From assembly GCA_951394045.1 (NCBI GenBank), contig OX595996.1, positions 1,612,001 to 1,676,000 on the forward strand: a stretch of DNA of 64,000 nt, in the 5' to 3' direction. Each line of letters begins with the position of its first letter. The first letter of the stretch is position 1. Source of the stretch: Nitzschia sp. DOCU1. Taxonomy: Eukaryota > Bacillariophyta > Bacillariophyceae > Bacillariales > Bacillariaceae. Of the stretch, positions 22,671-33,500 are shown in pieces. The notes beneath the pieces are model-generated. The model was not told where the DNA came from. It saw nothing but the letters and a program-made list of their open reading frames with translations, and made no database searches. The position numbers were made by a program, and so were the translations under genes.

Positions 22671-24629
22671 ATGTTGGCACTACGACTACTACTTCTACTG
22701 CTGCAGTGGCTACGACTACGTGCATATTCTGCAGAAGCATGTTGGCTTCTGCCGCTTCCTGGGGCGATGAAGCCGAAGATGAAAATGCCTGGAATCGGCA
22801 TGGGTCGACATTGTCGTCGGCACGTCGCGGGCACTACGTTACTTCAGAGTTCTTTTTTCAATCCTGAAACATCAACATCATTTTCTACTTCTATTTTTCA
22901 ATCACGAGTTTTGGGCAACATTCGTCGTCTGCGGATTCCTGGCGAAGATTCGTCCGTGCTGGGAACGAGCGGTGTTCCGACGTTTGCCGCCGATCAAGGG
23001 AATGGGGCTGGCTGCAACGATTTGGTCTCGAGCATTCCATCCTCCTCGTCAACCAATAACAAGGCTTGGGGACTCGAAGGAGCCCTCTTTGGTCACCGAC
23101 CATCCTTTGTGGTACCAAACGTTTTGAATGCTACGGCTTGCGAAGTACTGATTCAAGAATTAGAGTTCCACAACTTGTTTGGCCACTATCATCAAGGTAA
23201 AAATCATCATGGAGCATGTCAAGTGGTAGTATCCCAACAATTGGTGGATGCGGTAGCCCAGCAATTAAGCCATTACTTGGATATTCAAGAGGTGGAAAGG
23301 CTACGCCAACAAACCATGGATGCTGTCGGAGAAAGATCAGAAGAAGAGGTTCGGTTGGGATTTGCGGGATTGAATCGTCGATGGAGAATTTATCGATACG
23401 GTACCAGGGGTGACGAAACATTTGCGCCTCATATTGATGCTGGATTTCCACCTTCGGGAATATCCGAGGATGGCAACTATCTCGAATGGGATTGTACTCG
23501 CGGAAAAGAAGACGAAGATGAGATTGTGTCCCGTCTCACAGTGCTGATGTATTTAAATGAAGACTTTGAAGGTGGCTCTACCAACTTCTATCAGCCACTT
23601 TCTCAATGCAGAGGCAACGACGAGCCTCGGTTGATTGCTTCGGTACAGCCACGGACGGGATCTATATTGGTGTTTCCACAAGGCGTGGGGGAGGCTGCCG
23701 TGGAATATGCACGAGAACACTGGCCACTCCATGAAGGTAGTCCACTGCTACCAGGATCAAAACGACCCAAGTATGTCATTCGATCGGATGCTTTGTTTGT
23801 GACGCAACGAATACAAGCCCAATTCGAAGTCGACACGGAAGAGGAAAATCTTCGACTTTTTCAATACGACCATGCCGTTCGACAAACCATGCTACCGCAG
23901 TCCGGTGCTCTGAATTCCATATTTTTGAATCACGTGGCAAGTTTGTATAATCCGCATATGGGAGTGGAAAATTTGGGAATATTTTTGTATTCGTTCCTAA
24001 GATTGACAAAGCAACGCCAGGTGGTGGAAATTGGAGCTGGATATACTAGCTTGTGGATTTTGCAAGCTCTCAAGGACAATGACATGGAGCGGGAGCGAAT
24101 TCGACAGCTCGAAGAGCAAGGGGCCAGCCGTCTGTTGGATATTCAGTGGACGATTCCCGTCGATACGTCGCGGCCATCGTCGTTGCTATGTATCGACAAT
24201 TGTTTACATCAAAAGGAGACAGCTACCGGTGCTTTGGCGGTTGCCAAAACACTTGGTTTGGATGCCTACATGGAATTTCTTCGGGGCGATGCCTTTGAAG
24301 AATTGAGTCGACTTCAAGCAGAATCGGTCGATGTCCTTTGGTGCGATTTTGGAGTTGGCTCGCGGATGCAAGACTTTATTGAACAGGGTGGATGGGCTAG
24401 CATTCGACCGGGAGGATTTCTACTTTGTCATTCCACACTGACCAACCAAAATACTCGAGAGTGGCTAGAACGAGTTCGAGCTAGGCGACCCAAGGAAGAG
24501 ACCGGGATGGATCCCGACTCGTATGCGGAATTGTCTCTGCTGGAGCCCCACAAGGTATTCCAAAACTCAATATCTATCCTACAAAAGCGATCTTGCTATT
24601 CCGAGCCAATTTATTCTCAATATGCTTGA
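22671..24629 (+). CDS. Prolyl-4-hydroxylase-like 2OG-Fe(II) dioxygenase fused to a methyltransferase
   Basis: The product has 652 residues in one exon. A leucine-rich start (MLALRLLLLLLQWLRLR) suggests a signal anchor. Residues of about 140-385 are a P4H-type dioxygenase. HID near 253 supplies the HxD iron ligands, LHEGSPL near 352 the distal histidine, and KRPKYVIRSDALF the basic residue expected to bind 2-oxoglutarate. SRLTVLMYLNEDFEGGSTNF is typical of the family. Residues of about 430-640 form a class I SAM-dependent methyltransferase-like domain with VVEIGAGYTS (motif I), then LLCIDN and VDVLWCDFGVG, ending in RPGGFLLCHSTLTN. The frame is continuous, with no sign of a misjoined intron. 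Substrates of both halves are unknown; a two-step modification of one protein or metabolite is a reasonable inference. Confidence 0.85.
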   Translation: MLALRLLLLLLQWLRLRAYSAEACWLLPLPGAMKPKMKMPGIGMGRHCRRHVAGTTLLQSSFFNPETSTSFSTSIFQSRVLGNIRRLRIPGEDSSVLGTSGVPTFAADQGNGAGCNDLVSSIPSSSSTNNKAWGLEGALFGHRPSFVVPNVLNATACEVLIQELEFHNLFGHYHQGKNHHGACQVVVSQQLVDAVAQQLSHYLDIQEVERLRQQTMDAVGERSEEEVRLGFAGLNRRWRIYRYGTRGDETFAPHIDAGFPPSGISEDGNYLEWDCTRGKEDEDEIVSRLTVLMYLNEDFEGGSTNFYQPLSQCRGNDEPRLIASVQPRTGSILVFPQGVGEAAVEYAREHWPLHEGSPLLPGSKRPKYVIRSDALFVTQRIQAQFEVDTEEENLRLFQYDHAVRQTMLPQSGALNSIFLNHVASLYNPHMGVENLGIFLYSFLRLTKQRQVVEIGAGYTSLWILQALKDNDMERERIRQLEEQGASRLLDIQWTIPVDTSRPSSLLCIDNCLHQKETATGALAVAKTLGLDAYMEFLRGDAFEELSRLQAESVDVLWCDFGVGSRMQDFIEQGGWASIRPGGFLLCHSTLTNQNTREWLERVRARRPKEETGMDPDSYAELSLLEPHKVFQNSISILQKRSCYSEPIYSQYA

Positions 24630-25357
24630 GAAAGCATGAGTCAGAGATTGTTGAAATAGCTGGAACTCTTCCTGCTTCGACTAACTTGAACGTATCCACG
24701 ACTAGTCCGACACAGGTCTTTCTCGTAGTCTAGTGTTGGGAATTTACTGTAGCTCGACCTAGCTCACAGCAAACTCTACTTTCACGGTAGGAAATTCGTC
24801 CACTATAAAAGTGAGAGTGTTATCTACTCGATGGGTCCTCTTGACCACCTTTGATCTTGGATCTTCTAGTCCCAATCGAACATGCCAAGATCATTCCAAG
24901 AATCAATGATCTTCAGCACGACGATCATTCTCCAAGTATTCGTCGTGGTAGGACGCAACTGCCTGTGCGGTCTCTTCCAAACTAAACATCCCAGCCCTTT
25001 CCATCTTGTCTCCAATGGTCTTAGACATAGGTGTCAATGCCGACACCATAGCATCATTGTCTGGCATAGTCTCAGCGCTCTTTGGCTCCATGAGTCTTTA
25101 CTCCTATCACGTGTTATCGGAACAGAGCGACGTGACGTAAGCAGCGGCACTGGGGACAGGTTGATTCACGGGTTATGAGCCCGATTATGAGCCGACAACA
25201 CCTTTCGACCATGTCGATTCTTGACGAGAGATTAAGAGATCGTTCCTTTCCGATCGTCCAGGTAGCTGCTACCGTAAATGCGCACTTTTCGCTGCTTTAA
25301 TAGTAGTACTAAGGCTATTAATTCCACTAGTTTTGCAAGAGAAGTTGTACTTGTTTG
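24630..25357. other. Intergenic between convergent genes
   Basis: The 730-bp gap contains one small minus-strand ORF, listed separately. Nothing else is recognisable. Confidence 0.4.
24903..25091 (-). CDS. Possible small protein of 62 residues
   Basis: An ATG-to-TGA ORF encodes a hydrophilic, methionine-rich peptide with a block (MFSLEETAQAVASYHDEYLE) that could form an amphipathic helix. It stands alone in an intergenic gap and has no recognised family. It may be spurious. Confidence 0.25.
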   Translation of the reverse strand: MEPKSAETMPDNDAMVSALTPMSKTIGDKMERAGMFSLEETAQAVASYHDEYLENDRRAEDH

Positions 25358-26857
25358 CTATTCCATGGAAACTTCGGGAGGTGGATAGTTTCGAGATGGC
25401 ACTGCAACTTGGCGTCGAATTTCTTCTTGATAATGCCTAGTCTTGGCAGCTCGTCGAATTTGAGAATCTGGTAAAGGTTCCACACCCGGCTCTATGAGGA
25501 CAGGTCGATCGTCGGGAGGCACCTGGCCACCTCCGGCTTGAATTAAAGCAGACGTGGTGCCACGTGAATTTTCAAGCATGAGTAAATGTCCTGCCTTGGG
25601 AATCATGAAAACCTTGATATTTGGTCGTTGATGCTGGTCACCACTACCCATTTTGGAATCTTCGCAGATACGTTGTGTCGAGAGTGCACCGCTCATGTCC
25701 ATCCAATCATACTCCCCATAGAATAAGCGCACTGTTTTTACAGCCAGTTGAGGTATACGATGTACGAGGGGACGCTTGGCCATTACATTTGAATTCAAAA
25801 TGGAGTGAATGGCATGTTCCCCCGAGCCTGGCGAAACGGCATTGTAGTACAGGTAGTCGGTGATAGCTTGTCGTTCGTCGGCGGCTTCAATTTGAGGCAG
25901 ACGTCGAGTGACGTAGTTGTTGACCATACCATAGGCACGATCTGGTGACATGTACGATCGTAATACAGATCCAACAGTGGTCCAATCAAATAAAGTTTGA
26001 AAGACTCCCAAAAACATGCGAGATCTCAAATCGGATGTAAATCTTTCACGACGTTCCAGAAAGCTAGGATCTGTTTCATCGGGAACACCAACAGGACTGA
26101 GCAGCAAAAGCTGTTCGACGTGTTGTGGATAGCGTTCACAATACGCGACGCTCATGTAGCCACCCATGCTATGTCCACACAATATCATCTTGTCAATTCC
26201 CTGGGCGCGACGCCAGGCTTCCAAACTTTCCACAAAGAATTCTTCGGTGGATTCGACGGTATGTCGCTTTTGGAGAAATCGAAAATCAGGACGACTCGAC
26301 AACCCCCATCCTAACCAGTCCAAGGAATAGACGGTTTCATATTGACTAGCAAGACCAGCCAAATTGCGATAAAAGTACGCCGCTCCGTTGTAGTAGCCAT
26401 GCAGCGCCACCAGAGGAATCTTGGTCTTATTGCGCTTGGTGGAAGTCTCTTGTTCCTTGACGATTATGCCCCGGATCGTCAACTCATCTCCCTCCTGCTT
26501 ATTTGGCTTGAGAGAAGAAATGCACGATCGTGGAATGACCGTATCAAAGGCTTGGATGCTACAGACCGTCGGACTGTATCGCTGTGCAAATTGCAGCAGT
26601 TTGGCCTCGGCTTGTCGAAGATTCTCCAAACGAGAGGTCGCTTGAAGGACGGCCGATGACGACCAGAATGACACCATGTGATCACCCAACGAATAGCGAC
26701 AAAGACCTGAAAGTATAACAAAGAAGACAGTATTGTAAAGACCTTGCCTTCCTTTTTGTTCTGACATGCAATCATTCATGCTCGGCTTCGTTCTGCTTCC
26801 ATTTTGTGCTTGTCGTGCGCCATCGCGGCGGGAACCAAAATTCTCCCTCCAGTCCAT
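25358..26857 (-). CDS. Alpha/beta hydrolase, ABHD4/CGI-58-like
   Basis: Starting from the first ATG (26857) the product has 499 residues; the frame is open further upstream without an ATG. The fold is clear: LVALHGYYNGAAYFYRN (oxyanion region), a nucleophile elbow GHSMGGYMSVAYCERYP near residue 226, LLLLSPVGVPDE typical of the CGI-58/ABHD4 subfamily, YGEYDWMD carrying the acid, and KAGHLLMLEN with the catalytic histidine. The nucleophile is serine, as in ABHD4 and plant ICT1B-like enzymes, not asparagine as in animal CGI-58. The HX4D motif tied to acyltransfer is here H-LLML-E. The likely role is (lyso)phospholipid hydrolysis or acyl transfer. A hydrophobic stretch near the N-terminus (TVFFVILSGLC) might be a membrane anchor or a short in-frame intron (about 45 nt). 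Confidence 0.82.
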   Translation of the reverse strand: MDWRENFGSRRDGARQAQNGSRTKPSMNDCMSEQKGRQGLYNTVFFVILSGLCRYSLGDHMVSFWSSSAVLQATSRLENLRQAEAKLLQFAQRYSPTVCSIQAFDTVIPRSCISSLKPNKQEGDELTIRGIIVKEQETSTKRNKTKIPLVALHGYYNGAAYFYRNLAGLASQYETVYSLDWLGWGLSSRPDFRFLQKRHTVESTEEFFVESLEAWRRAQGIDKMILCGHSMGGYMSVAYCERYPQHVEQLLLLSPVGVPDETDPSFLERRERFTSDLRSRMFLGVFQTLFDWTTVGSVLRSYMSPDRAYGMVNNYVTRRLPQIEAADERQAITDYLYYNAVSPGSGEHAIHSILNSNVMAKRPLVHRIPQLAVKTVRLFYGEYDWMDMSGALSTQRICEDSKMGSGDQHQRPNIKVFMIPKAGHLLMLENSRGTTSALIQAGGGQVPPDDRPVLIEPGVEPLPDSQIRRAAKTRHYQEEIRRQVAVPSRNYPPPEVSME

Positions 26858-27216
26858 AATTGAGTTGGTTGTCGTGTGACGTGGAGACGAAAGGTTGAAA
26901 CATATTAGTCGAACGTCGACGTCTTGCTTGCACCCCGAAATCGACACCTTCGAATGAATTGATTCATTCGAACATCGATCTGGAAGGAAGAGGAGCGACT
27001 TGCTCGCTCGAAGTGGTCAAATTGACACACGCGATCGAACACAGGGATGGATCTGCAGGTCTATATCTACAACTCCAAATGAATCTATCATGATGGCCCC
27101 TAATATAGAAACTCAATTGCTATATGGACATTGATCTTATCGACATGATATGGGATGCGTTTCTCCTTCTTTGTCAAGCAGACCTTTCGTTTCGTTTACA
27201 CGTGTACTTTCTTGTC
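26858..27216. promoter_or_regulatory. 5' region of the hydrolase with an inverted repeat
   Basis: At 26949-26972 TTCGAATGAAT is followed after 2 bp by its complement ATTCATTCGAA, an 11-bp perfect inverted repeat about 90 bp upstream of the hydrolase ATG. It may be a dimeric factor site. Confidence 0.4.
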
Positions 27217-29943
27217 TCAATCTCCGGCAACATCGTGATCGTCAAAGGCGATTTTGACCAATAAGCTAGCATATTCAAAAGGTCCGCTCCGTCGATCGGT
27301 TTTGTGTCCGCTAAACAATTGGACCGATCGATACCCGGCTCGCAACGCGTTGACGGGAATGGCCGCACTCGCAATGTTGTCATCCACACCCAGATCGTCA
27401 TCCAAAATCTGAAACATGAGCATTGCCACTTCCGGTTGCTCCACACACCAGGTTTTGCGATTCTTACTGGAGGAAGATGATGATGGCCATGATGGACAAA
27501 ATCCATTATTGGAAATGATACTTGTTCTCAACTCCCCTTCATCGCCATTGGTCCATTCCTTGTCATTGCTACGCACATCGTGTAACTCGACACGAACATA
27601 TGGGTCAATCGCTTCTCCCACTTTGACGCCCTTTGGCTTTGGCAAGCAATGACCACTTATGATTTGGATATGAATCGTACGTGGCTTTGGGTTCGTCGTT
27701 GTTGTTCCCATGGTACTTGGAGGTTTCAACACATACCCTCCGCCACCGGCTTGTAAAAAACGACCATCATTTAGTAGCAACGGAACGTCGGGCGTCTGAA
27801 AGTTCAGAGCGACAAGTTGACATCCCATGGCCCAAGCCAAGATGGGATTGTAATTGGAAGAATCGACACGTACCCCAGAAGGATAGGTTCGAGTCATGTG
27901 GTGTTGATTGTATTCCCGCCACAATTTGGCCGTAGGCTCGCTACTACTAGATTTGCTCAAGAGTTTGGAAATCTTGGTTTCTCCAATCGAATGCATATGA
28001 GATGGATCCGATGCAATGGAAGTGTCCCACTTTTTGAATTTAGTTCCATGAAACAAAGTCAGCTTGGCTAATTCGGGAACAATTTTGGATTTTACAGCCG
28101 GACTTGCAGCAGTTTTCTTGGCCATGCCGGGAACTCCCTTACCGGCAGCCGGATCCGCCGCCATCGCCTCATCATAGGGATCTTCGCTGTGATCATCTTC
28201 AAGTGGAGGCGTCGTCGTCGATGACGATGCAGCCGCAGCATCTTCATCTAGTTCAGGTGGACGTTTCCCCTTGATGACTACCTTGCCACGCAAGGCATTA
28301 GGAGATGGCAATGGCCGAACTGTGTCGCTTTCCTTCTTCTTTTGGATGGGTGGAGGCACATAGAGACAATCACCTAAAATCTCCGACAATTGCCTGGCAA
28401 TGCTTTTTTGAAACGCCGGCGAACAATGATTTTCCAAGGACAAGATGATGGGCAAAGTTGCTGGATTAGCTGTCATGTAAGCTTTGACAACCTTGATAAT
28501 GTCTCGAAAGAAAATTTTCGACGTCAAGGTATGTCCATGATAGACGACAGCCTGTTCTTTGTCGATACTACTACTAGGACCATCCCAACAGTCCAATTCC
28601 AAACACTTGCAACCCCGTTCCAAACTTAATTGATAGGCTTGGACACTACTTTTGCTTTGTAGTTGATCCCCCAAAAGATACGTATTGTGCGAGGTGTTGA
28701 TCCAATAATGGGAAATGGGAAAGTCAAAATAGGACTGGGCGGGTTCCGCTGTTACAGCTGGGTCGTAGGCCGAATTGAACTTGGACAAGATATATTCTTG
28801 CCATTGTTCCTTCGGAATGACAACCGTGTCATTGGGAGCCGGAAGGGAAGAGGAGGAGGATATCTTGAGATGCTTGGTAGACAAGGACAATGATGTCGTT
28901 GTGAGATCGGAATCCAAATCCAAACATCCAATCACTTGTACCAAGTTTTGCGCATCGAGAATGGTGACGCTTTCCTTTTGAGTCTCGACTAGAAAGTTCT
29001 GGTGCAATTTCGTTGGGGTAATCGATCCACTACCAACATTGTCAGATGATTCCTCAAACAAGTCCTTCCATAGGGGACCTGCCGTGGTCCAATCAGATCC
29101 CTGAAGAAGTTTGTCTTGAATGGAATGCAGCAATTGCATGCATTGATGATATTCGAGCTCCTGACGTTTGGTGATTTTGACAAAGTCGTCAAAATACTTG
29201 GCGGCGTCGACTTGCAAATTGATAATATCGCAAATGCGTTTGAATTCCGACTTGGAAATGAGCCCACTTTGATCGACATCGACGTGATACCACAAATACC
29301 TCAGCAACAAAGCCTTGTTGGAAATCCACGGAGTGGCCTTGTGATAGACTTGACGCAGTTGTTGGAGCGCCGATACGAATTCATCTCGTTGCTCTTGTGA
29401 AGCAATCAAGACATTTAACGAATCTTCCATGCCATGGTGATAGAGAGTAACGATGCGTTCTGCCTTTATCTTTTTCGAATTGGAGGCTTGTTTTTCGAGT
29501 GTGGTACTATTGACCACGCCCACCACCACGGCATCAATATCGGCAATATCCAAATATCGAACGTAGCGTTCTTGGAGAGAGGACTTGCTGTTGGACCATC
29601 CAAAGCCCTTGGAGGGAGTCCAAAAGGGAATGGGCAGAGTATTGGCGACAGTGGCCACACCACCTTGAATTTGTTGATGCGTGACAAACAACGCCAAGTG
29701 ATCTTTTGATAACGTCAAGATGCGCTTTTGGAAAGCATTGCCCATAATGGTTGATGAAGTGACCTTCGTAACCACCATTCCTTTGTATAAAGCGTCAGGA
29801 ACTTGGACTCCCCTCAACGCTTGAGCCAGTGCCGACGCCGGCGTATTTTTGGACAGCTTGGCAACGTCCGAGGACTCTTGCAGCTTGCCGAAAGAGGCCA
29901 CCATGTCTGCGTAGAGACTACTCTTAGCTTTGGAAGAAGTCAT
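27217..29943 (-). CDS. Phosphoinositide-specific phospholipase C
   Basis: The product has 908 residues and the full domain order PH-like (about 50-200), EF-hand (about 210-300), X, Y, C2. It cleaves PI(4,5)P2 to IP3 and diacylglycerol. In the X domain the catalytic histidines are in NTSHNTYLLGDQ and VYHGHTLTSKI, and the ELDCWDG stretch supplies Ca2+-binding acids. A long charged X-Y linker with poly-Ala/Ser-Thr follows. The Y domain shows YPSGVRVDSSNYNP and GCQLVALNFQTPD. The C2 domain starts near IHIQIISGHCLPKP and includes DPYVRVEL. An EF-hand loop is visible in HVDVDQSGLISKSEF. This is the delta-type layout common to protists. The ATG at 29943 is the first in frame and matches family length. 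It ends about 360 bp upstream of the hydrolase start. Confidence 0.93.
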   Translation of the reverse strand: MTSSKAKSSLYADMVASFGKLQESSDVAKLSKNTPASALAQALRGVQVPDALYKGMVVTKVTSSTIMGNAFQKRILTLSKDHLALFVTHQQIQGGVATVANTLPIPFWTPSKGFGWSNSKSSLQERYVRYLDIADIDAVVVGVVNSTTLEKQASNSKKIKAERIVTLYHHGMEDSLNVLIASQEQRDEFVSALQQLRQVYHKATPWISNKALLLRYLWYHVDVDQSGLISKSEFKRICDIINLQVDAAKYFDDFVKITKRQELEYHQCMQLLHSIQDKLLQGSDWTTAGPLWKDLFEESSDNVGSGSITPTKLHQNFLVETQKESVTILDAQNLVQVIGCLDLDSDLTTTSLSLSTKHLKISSSSSLPAPNDTVVIPKEQWQEYILSKFNSAYDPAVTAEPAQSYFDFPISHYWINTSHNTYLLGDQLQSKSSVQAYQLSLERGCKCLELDCWDGPSSSIDKEQAVVYHGHTLTSKIFFRDIIKVVKAYMTANPATLPIILSLENHCSPAFQKSIARQLSEILGDCLYVPPPIQKKKESDTVRPLPSPNALRGKVVIKGKRPPELDEDAAAASSSTTTPPLEDDHSEDPYDEAMAADPAAGKGVPGMAKKTAASPAVKSKIVPELAKLTLFHGTKFKKWDTSIASDPSHMHSIGETKISKLLSKSSSSEPTAKLWREYNQHHMTRTYPSGVRVDSSNYNPILAWAMGCQLVALNFQTPDVPLLLNDGRFLQAGGGGYVLKPPSTMGTTTTNPKPRTIHIQIISGHCLPKPKGVKVGEAIDPYVRVELHDVRSNDKEWTNGDEGELRTSIISNNGFCPSWPSSSSSSKNRKTWCVEQPEVAMLMFQILDDDLGVDDNIASAAIPVNALRAGYRSVQLFSGHKTDRRSGPFEYASLLVKIAFDDHDVAGD

Positions 29944-30528
29944 GATGATGTAGACGGCTTATGCAATGTCTCTTCTTGCAAGTCGTCGCACCCACTCGGA
30001 AGTCGTGGAGTAGTCGCAGATGACGCTCAGCTCTGTTTTCGACGCAAGCGATGGACCACTTCTCGCTGCTGTAGATGCGAACACGGCAACGGCTCTAGCT
30101 ACCTAAAGAAGTCGGGTTATCGGGAATGTGTAATGATGATGGCCTCTGAGACGCAACGATTCAATAGTGGCTAGAACGACCCAGGTCTTTTTGATGATGG
30201 ATCCATTGTGCAAATTCGGAACCCGATCCAAAAGTGCGGGATAGGAAATTGGATCTTGCACCTCCGGGGTCCTGATCGCGGGGTTTCTCAACGCTTTTAG
30301 ACGCTACTACGCCTACCGGTAATCAGTCGACTGAGTCCCATAATGCCATTCGTTGTGCTAAGCAGTAGCGTTTCATCAATGATTGGCAGGTGGCATGTTG
30401 GACTATCGTACGACCTACACAGATTCTGTGTTTACCAAACTTGACTTTCAAGATGGAAGTGCCATAACGTCACCCTCGTTTCCCCAGAGCATGAATTTAC
30501 TAGTTAGATTTTTAAAACTACTCCAAAG
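29944..30528. other. Intergenic, promoter side of PLC
   Basis: No gene or repeat is recognised in the 585 bp between the PLC start and the end of kinase 2. Confidence 0.4.
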
Positions 30529-33500
30529 TCATTTTGTTTCCCCCAGATCAAATTCCATTTCTTGGGAATCCCCCAATCCCAGACCCGATAGAGCTCCTAA
30601 AATGGTCGATCGACGTTCATTCTTGACTTTTTGTTTGGCGCGTTTGGTCAGGCGTGGATTATGGCGTCGAACGTCCAGTTTGGGCGACAGAAAGACGCTG
30701 CCGCGACGCTGGTCAGCGCCGCCGCCGCCGCCGCCTTCAACAATGGCTTCTTCGTGTCGGGCGCTTTCTTTTAATTCGTCAGCATCCTTCGCGTGGACAT
30801 CCACAGCCACGGCATCCAATTCGTGAGGCTCGTCTTTAAGTTCGTGCTCTTCTTCCTCGTCTTTAAGTTCGTGCTCTTCTTCTCCGTCTTTAAGTTCATG
30901 CTCTTCTTCCTCGTCTTTAAGTTCTTGCTCTTCTTCCTCGTCTTCAAGTTCGTGCTCTACTTCTTCCATCGGATGATCTGCAACATCATCAAGACTCATT
31001 TCCTCTTCTTCACCAAGAAAATCATCATGGTCTATCGAATCTTCTTCTGTTTCTTGCTTCAACTCTTCCTCGAGCTCGGCAGCAATTCCAAATGACGAAT
31101 CGCTTGATAGCGAGGGGGCCAGTAAAAAGTTGCGTCGTACATTCTGCAACTCCAATTCTTCTTCTGCCATGGCTTCCCCAAGAGGAGCCGCAAACGTGGC
31201 CATCAAGTCTTCCATGGCTTCTTCGTCCAATTCTTCTTCATCGGCATGTTCACCCGTTTCGTCCTTATCACTATGTGGTTTCCACGGTGCTGGAACTTGC
31301 TTGGTACGAATTTGCGCTAATGTCCAGCAATCAGCAAACCAACGGTGGTTGAGAATATCCAAAAAGCCTCCGGCTAAGCATCCAAATCGTTGACTCGGTT
31401 CCTTGGCAAGCAATTGATGAGTCATGTCCAGCATGGCCGCGGACGGCTGCTTGTCCTTGGGATAGGCATAGAAGCTCTCGCGACAAATGGCGTCATACAA
31501 GCTCACTTGGTCCAAACCGTCGTAGTAGAACGGATTTTCTCCCGCCAGCATTTCGTACATGGTCACTCCTAGAGCCCAATAGTCGACGCTTTTATCATGA
31601 CCGGAATGCAAAATGATTTCGGGAGCGACATAGTTGGGGGTCCCGCAAAAGGTAAAGGTCTTTTCGCCCTCCTTGATACGCTTGGCAAATCCAAAATCGA
31701 CCAAAATGGGGTATCCGTCTTCATCCAACATGATATTTTCTGGTTTCAAATCGCGAAACAAAATGTTCTGGGCGTGGATAAAGCCCAACGTATCGGCCAC
31801 GACGTAGGTGTAAAACTTGCAAGCGTCTTCCGGAATACCAGACGACCAATTGCCTTCCGAGTCTTCTCGGTGGATACGACTCCACAGCTCTCCACCAGGA
31901 ATCAACGCCATGAGCATGTAGATACATTCCTTGTCTTCATAGATATTGACCAAATTCACAATACCAGGATGCGGACTTGACTCTGTCAACGATTCGAGAA
32001 TATCAATTTCGCGCCGAATCGCATCCATGGCATCATCTCCCCGGGTATCGTCCGTCATGAATTGCGACTTAAGGGCAAACCGTTGCTTCAACGAATCGAC
32101 ACCTGTTTGGAAAACGTCGGCGGCTACCAACCAAACTTCTCCAAATTGTCCCTCGCCCAAGACGCTAAGCTTTTCCAAATCTTCGAGTCGAATATTTGCG
32201 TGGACAGCTTGTCGAATCTTTTGTTGAAGACGAATTGACGCCGTCGAGTAGACAGCCACGTCGGTGGGATCTTCGTGCTTGGCTTCGCGGGCAGGAGCCT
32301 CTTCTTCGTGATCTCCTGCCAAAGCTTCCTCGACGAGGTCTTGCAATTCTTCTTGGACACGTTGCACCTCCTTGATGGGCAAAACGCCCACCGAAACAGG
32401 CCCATCCCCAGCCGTCTTGGCCGAATAGTCAGCTGGACGCTTGGTGACCGTTCCATGAGCCAAGTGTTCATCTCCAAATACTTCTCCCACACCCACCGTC
32501 TTTTCGTGGGTTTGGCCTTTATCGTCAGTATACGTAACCAAAGCCGTACCTTCGCGAACGACATATAAAGCGGGCTCGTCAGGAGTTTCGTCTTCCAAAA
32601 TGTCTTGACCATGACCTTGATCAAAGCGCTTACGGCGTATGCGCTCGGCCAAACGACCTCTTGTCTTTCGTGGCGACACGGCACCAAGCATTCCGCGACG
32701 ATACTTTTTGATCTTGCTATTTTTGCCGTCCCCTTCGGCCAAGAGCATTTCCATGCTTGAAATATCGTTCTGCGCCAACAAATGAACGGGAAAGGCATGT
32801 CAGTTTGATTTCATTTCATCCATAAATCCGTGTAATACCCTCCATGTAACTATCACTTACAAAGCACGCCCAATCTTGCAACTGTTCCAATCGATTTGCT
32901 CCCAACGCTCGTTCCAATGCAATCCGATCCATACTGTAATACACGCCCGTTTCGTCTGACATTCCCGTCAAAATGATATTGTCTATTCTTGATTTCGAAG
33001 GAAGCGTTCCCAATAACGCCCGTTCTCCAAAGTATTGACCTTCCCTTAGTTCCGACTGGAAGGAGTCGTCACCACTTGACGATAAATGCAAGGCTCCTCT
33101 TTGGACCATGATAAAGGTCGATTCTTCATTTACCATGAATTGCTCTCCCTTCACAAACTCGTGCCGTTGAAGCAACATCGCTAGTGGGTGGACCAATCGT
33201 TCATCTTCTGCTAGCAATGGTTGCAAAAAGTCAATGGATTGCAACATTTTGCGCTTGGCTTCTGTCGCTTGAGTGACTTGAACTTGTAGAATGCCACGAA
33301 ACGACTTGTGGTCCAATCTCAAAAGTCGCGTCTTGCCGTCCCCAGCTCCCACTTCCAATTCATTGGTGCCGGCAATTAAGGTCGTATTGCCGGCTAAAGA
33401 TGGATGCAACAGGGCTTGTTCCCCAAAACAATCTCCCTTGATGGCTGTCCCAACCAGACGTCCATCGATATGAATATCAACTTGACCTTCTTGGACAATA

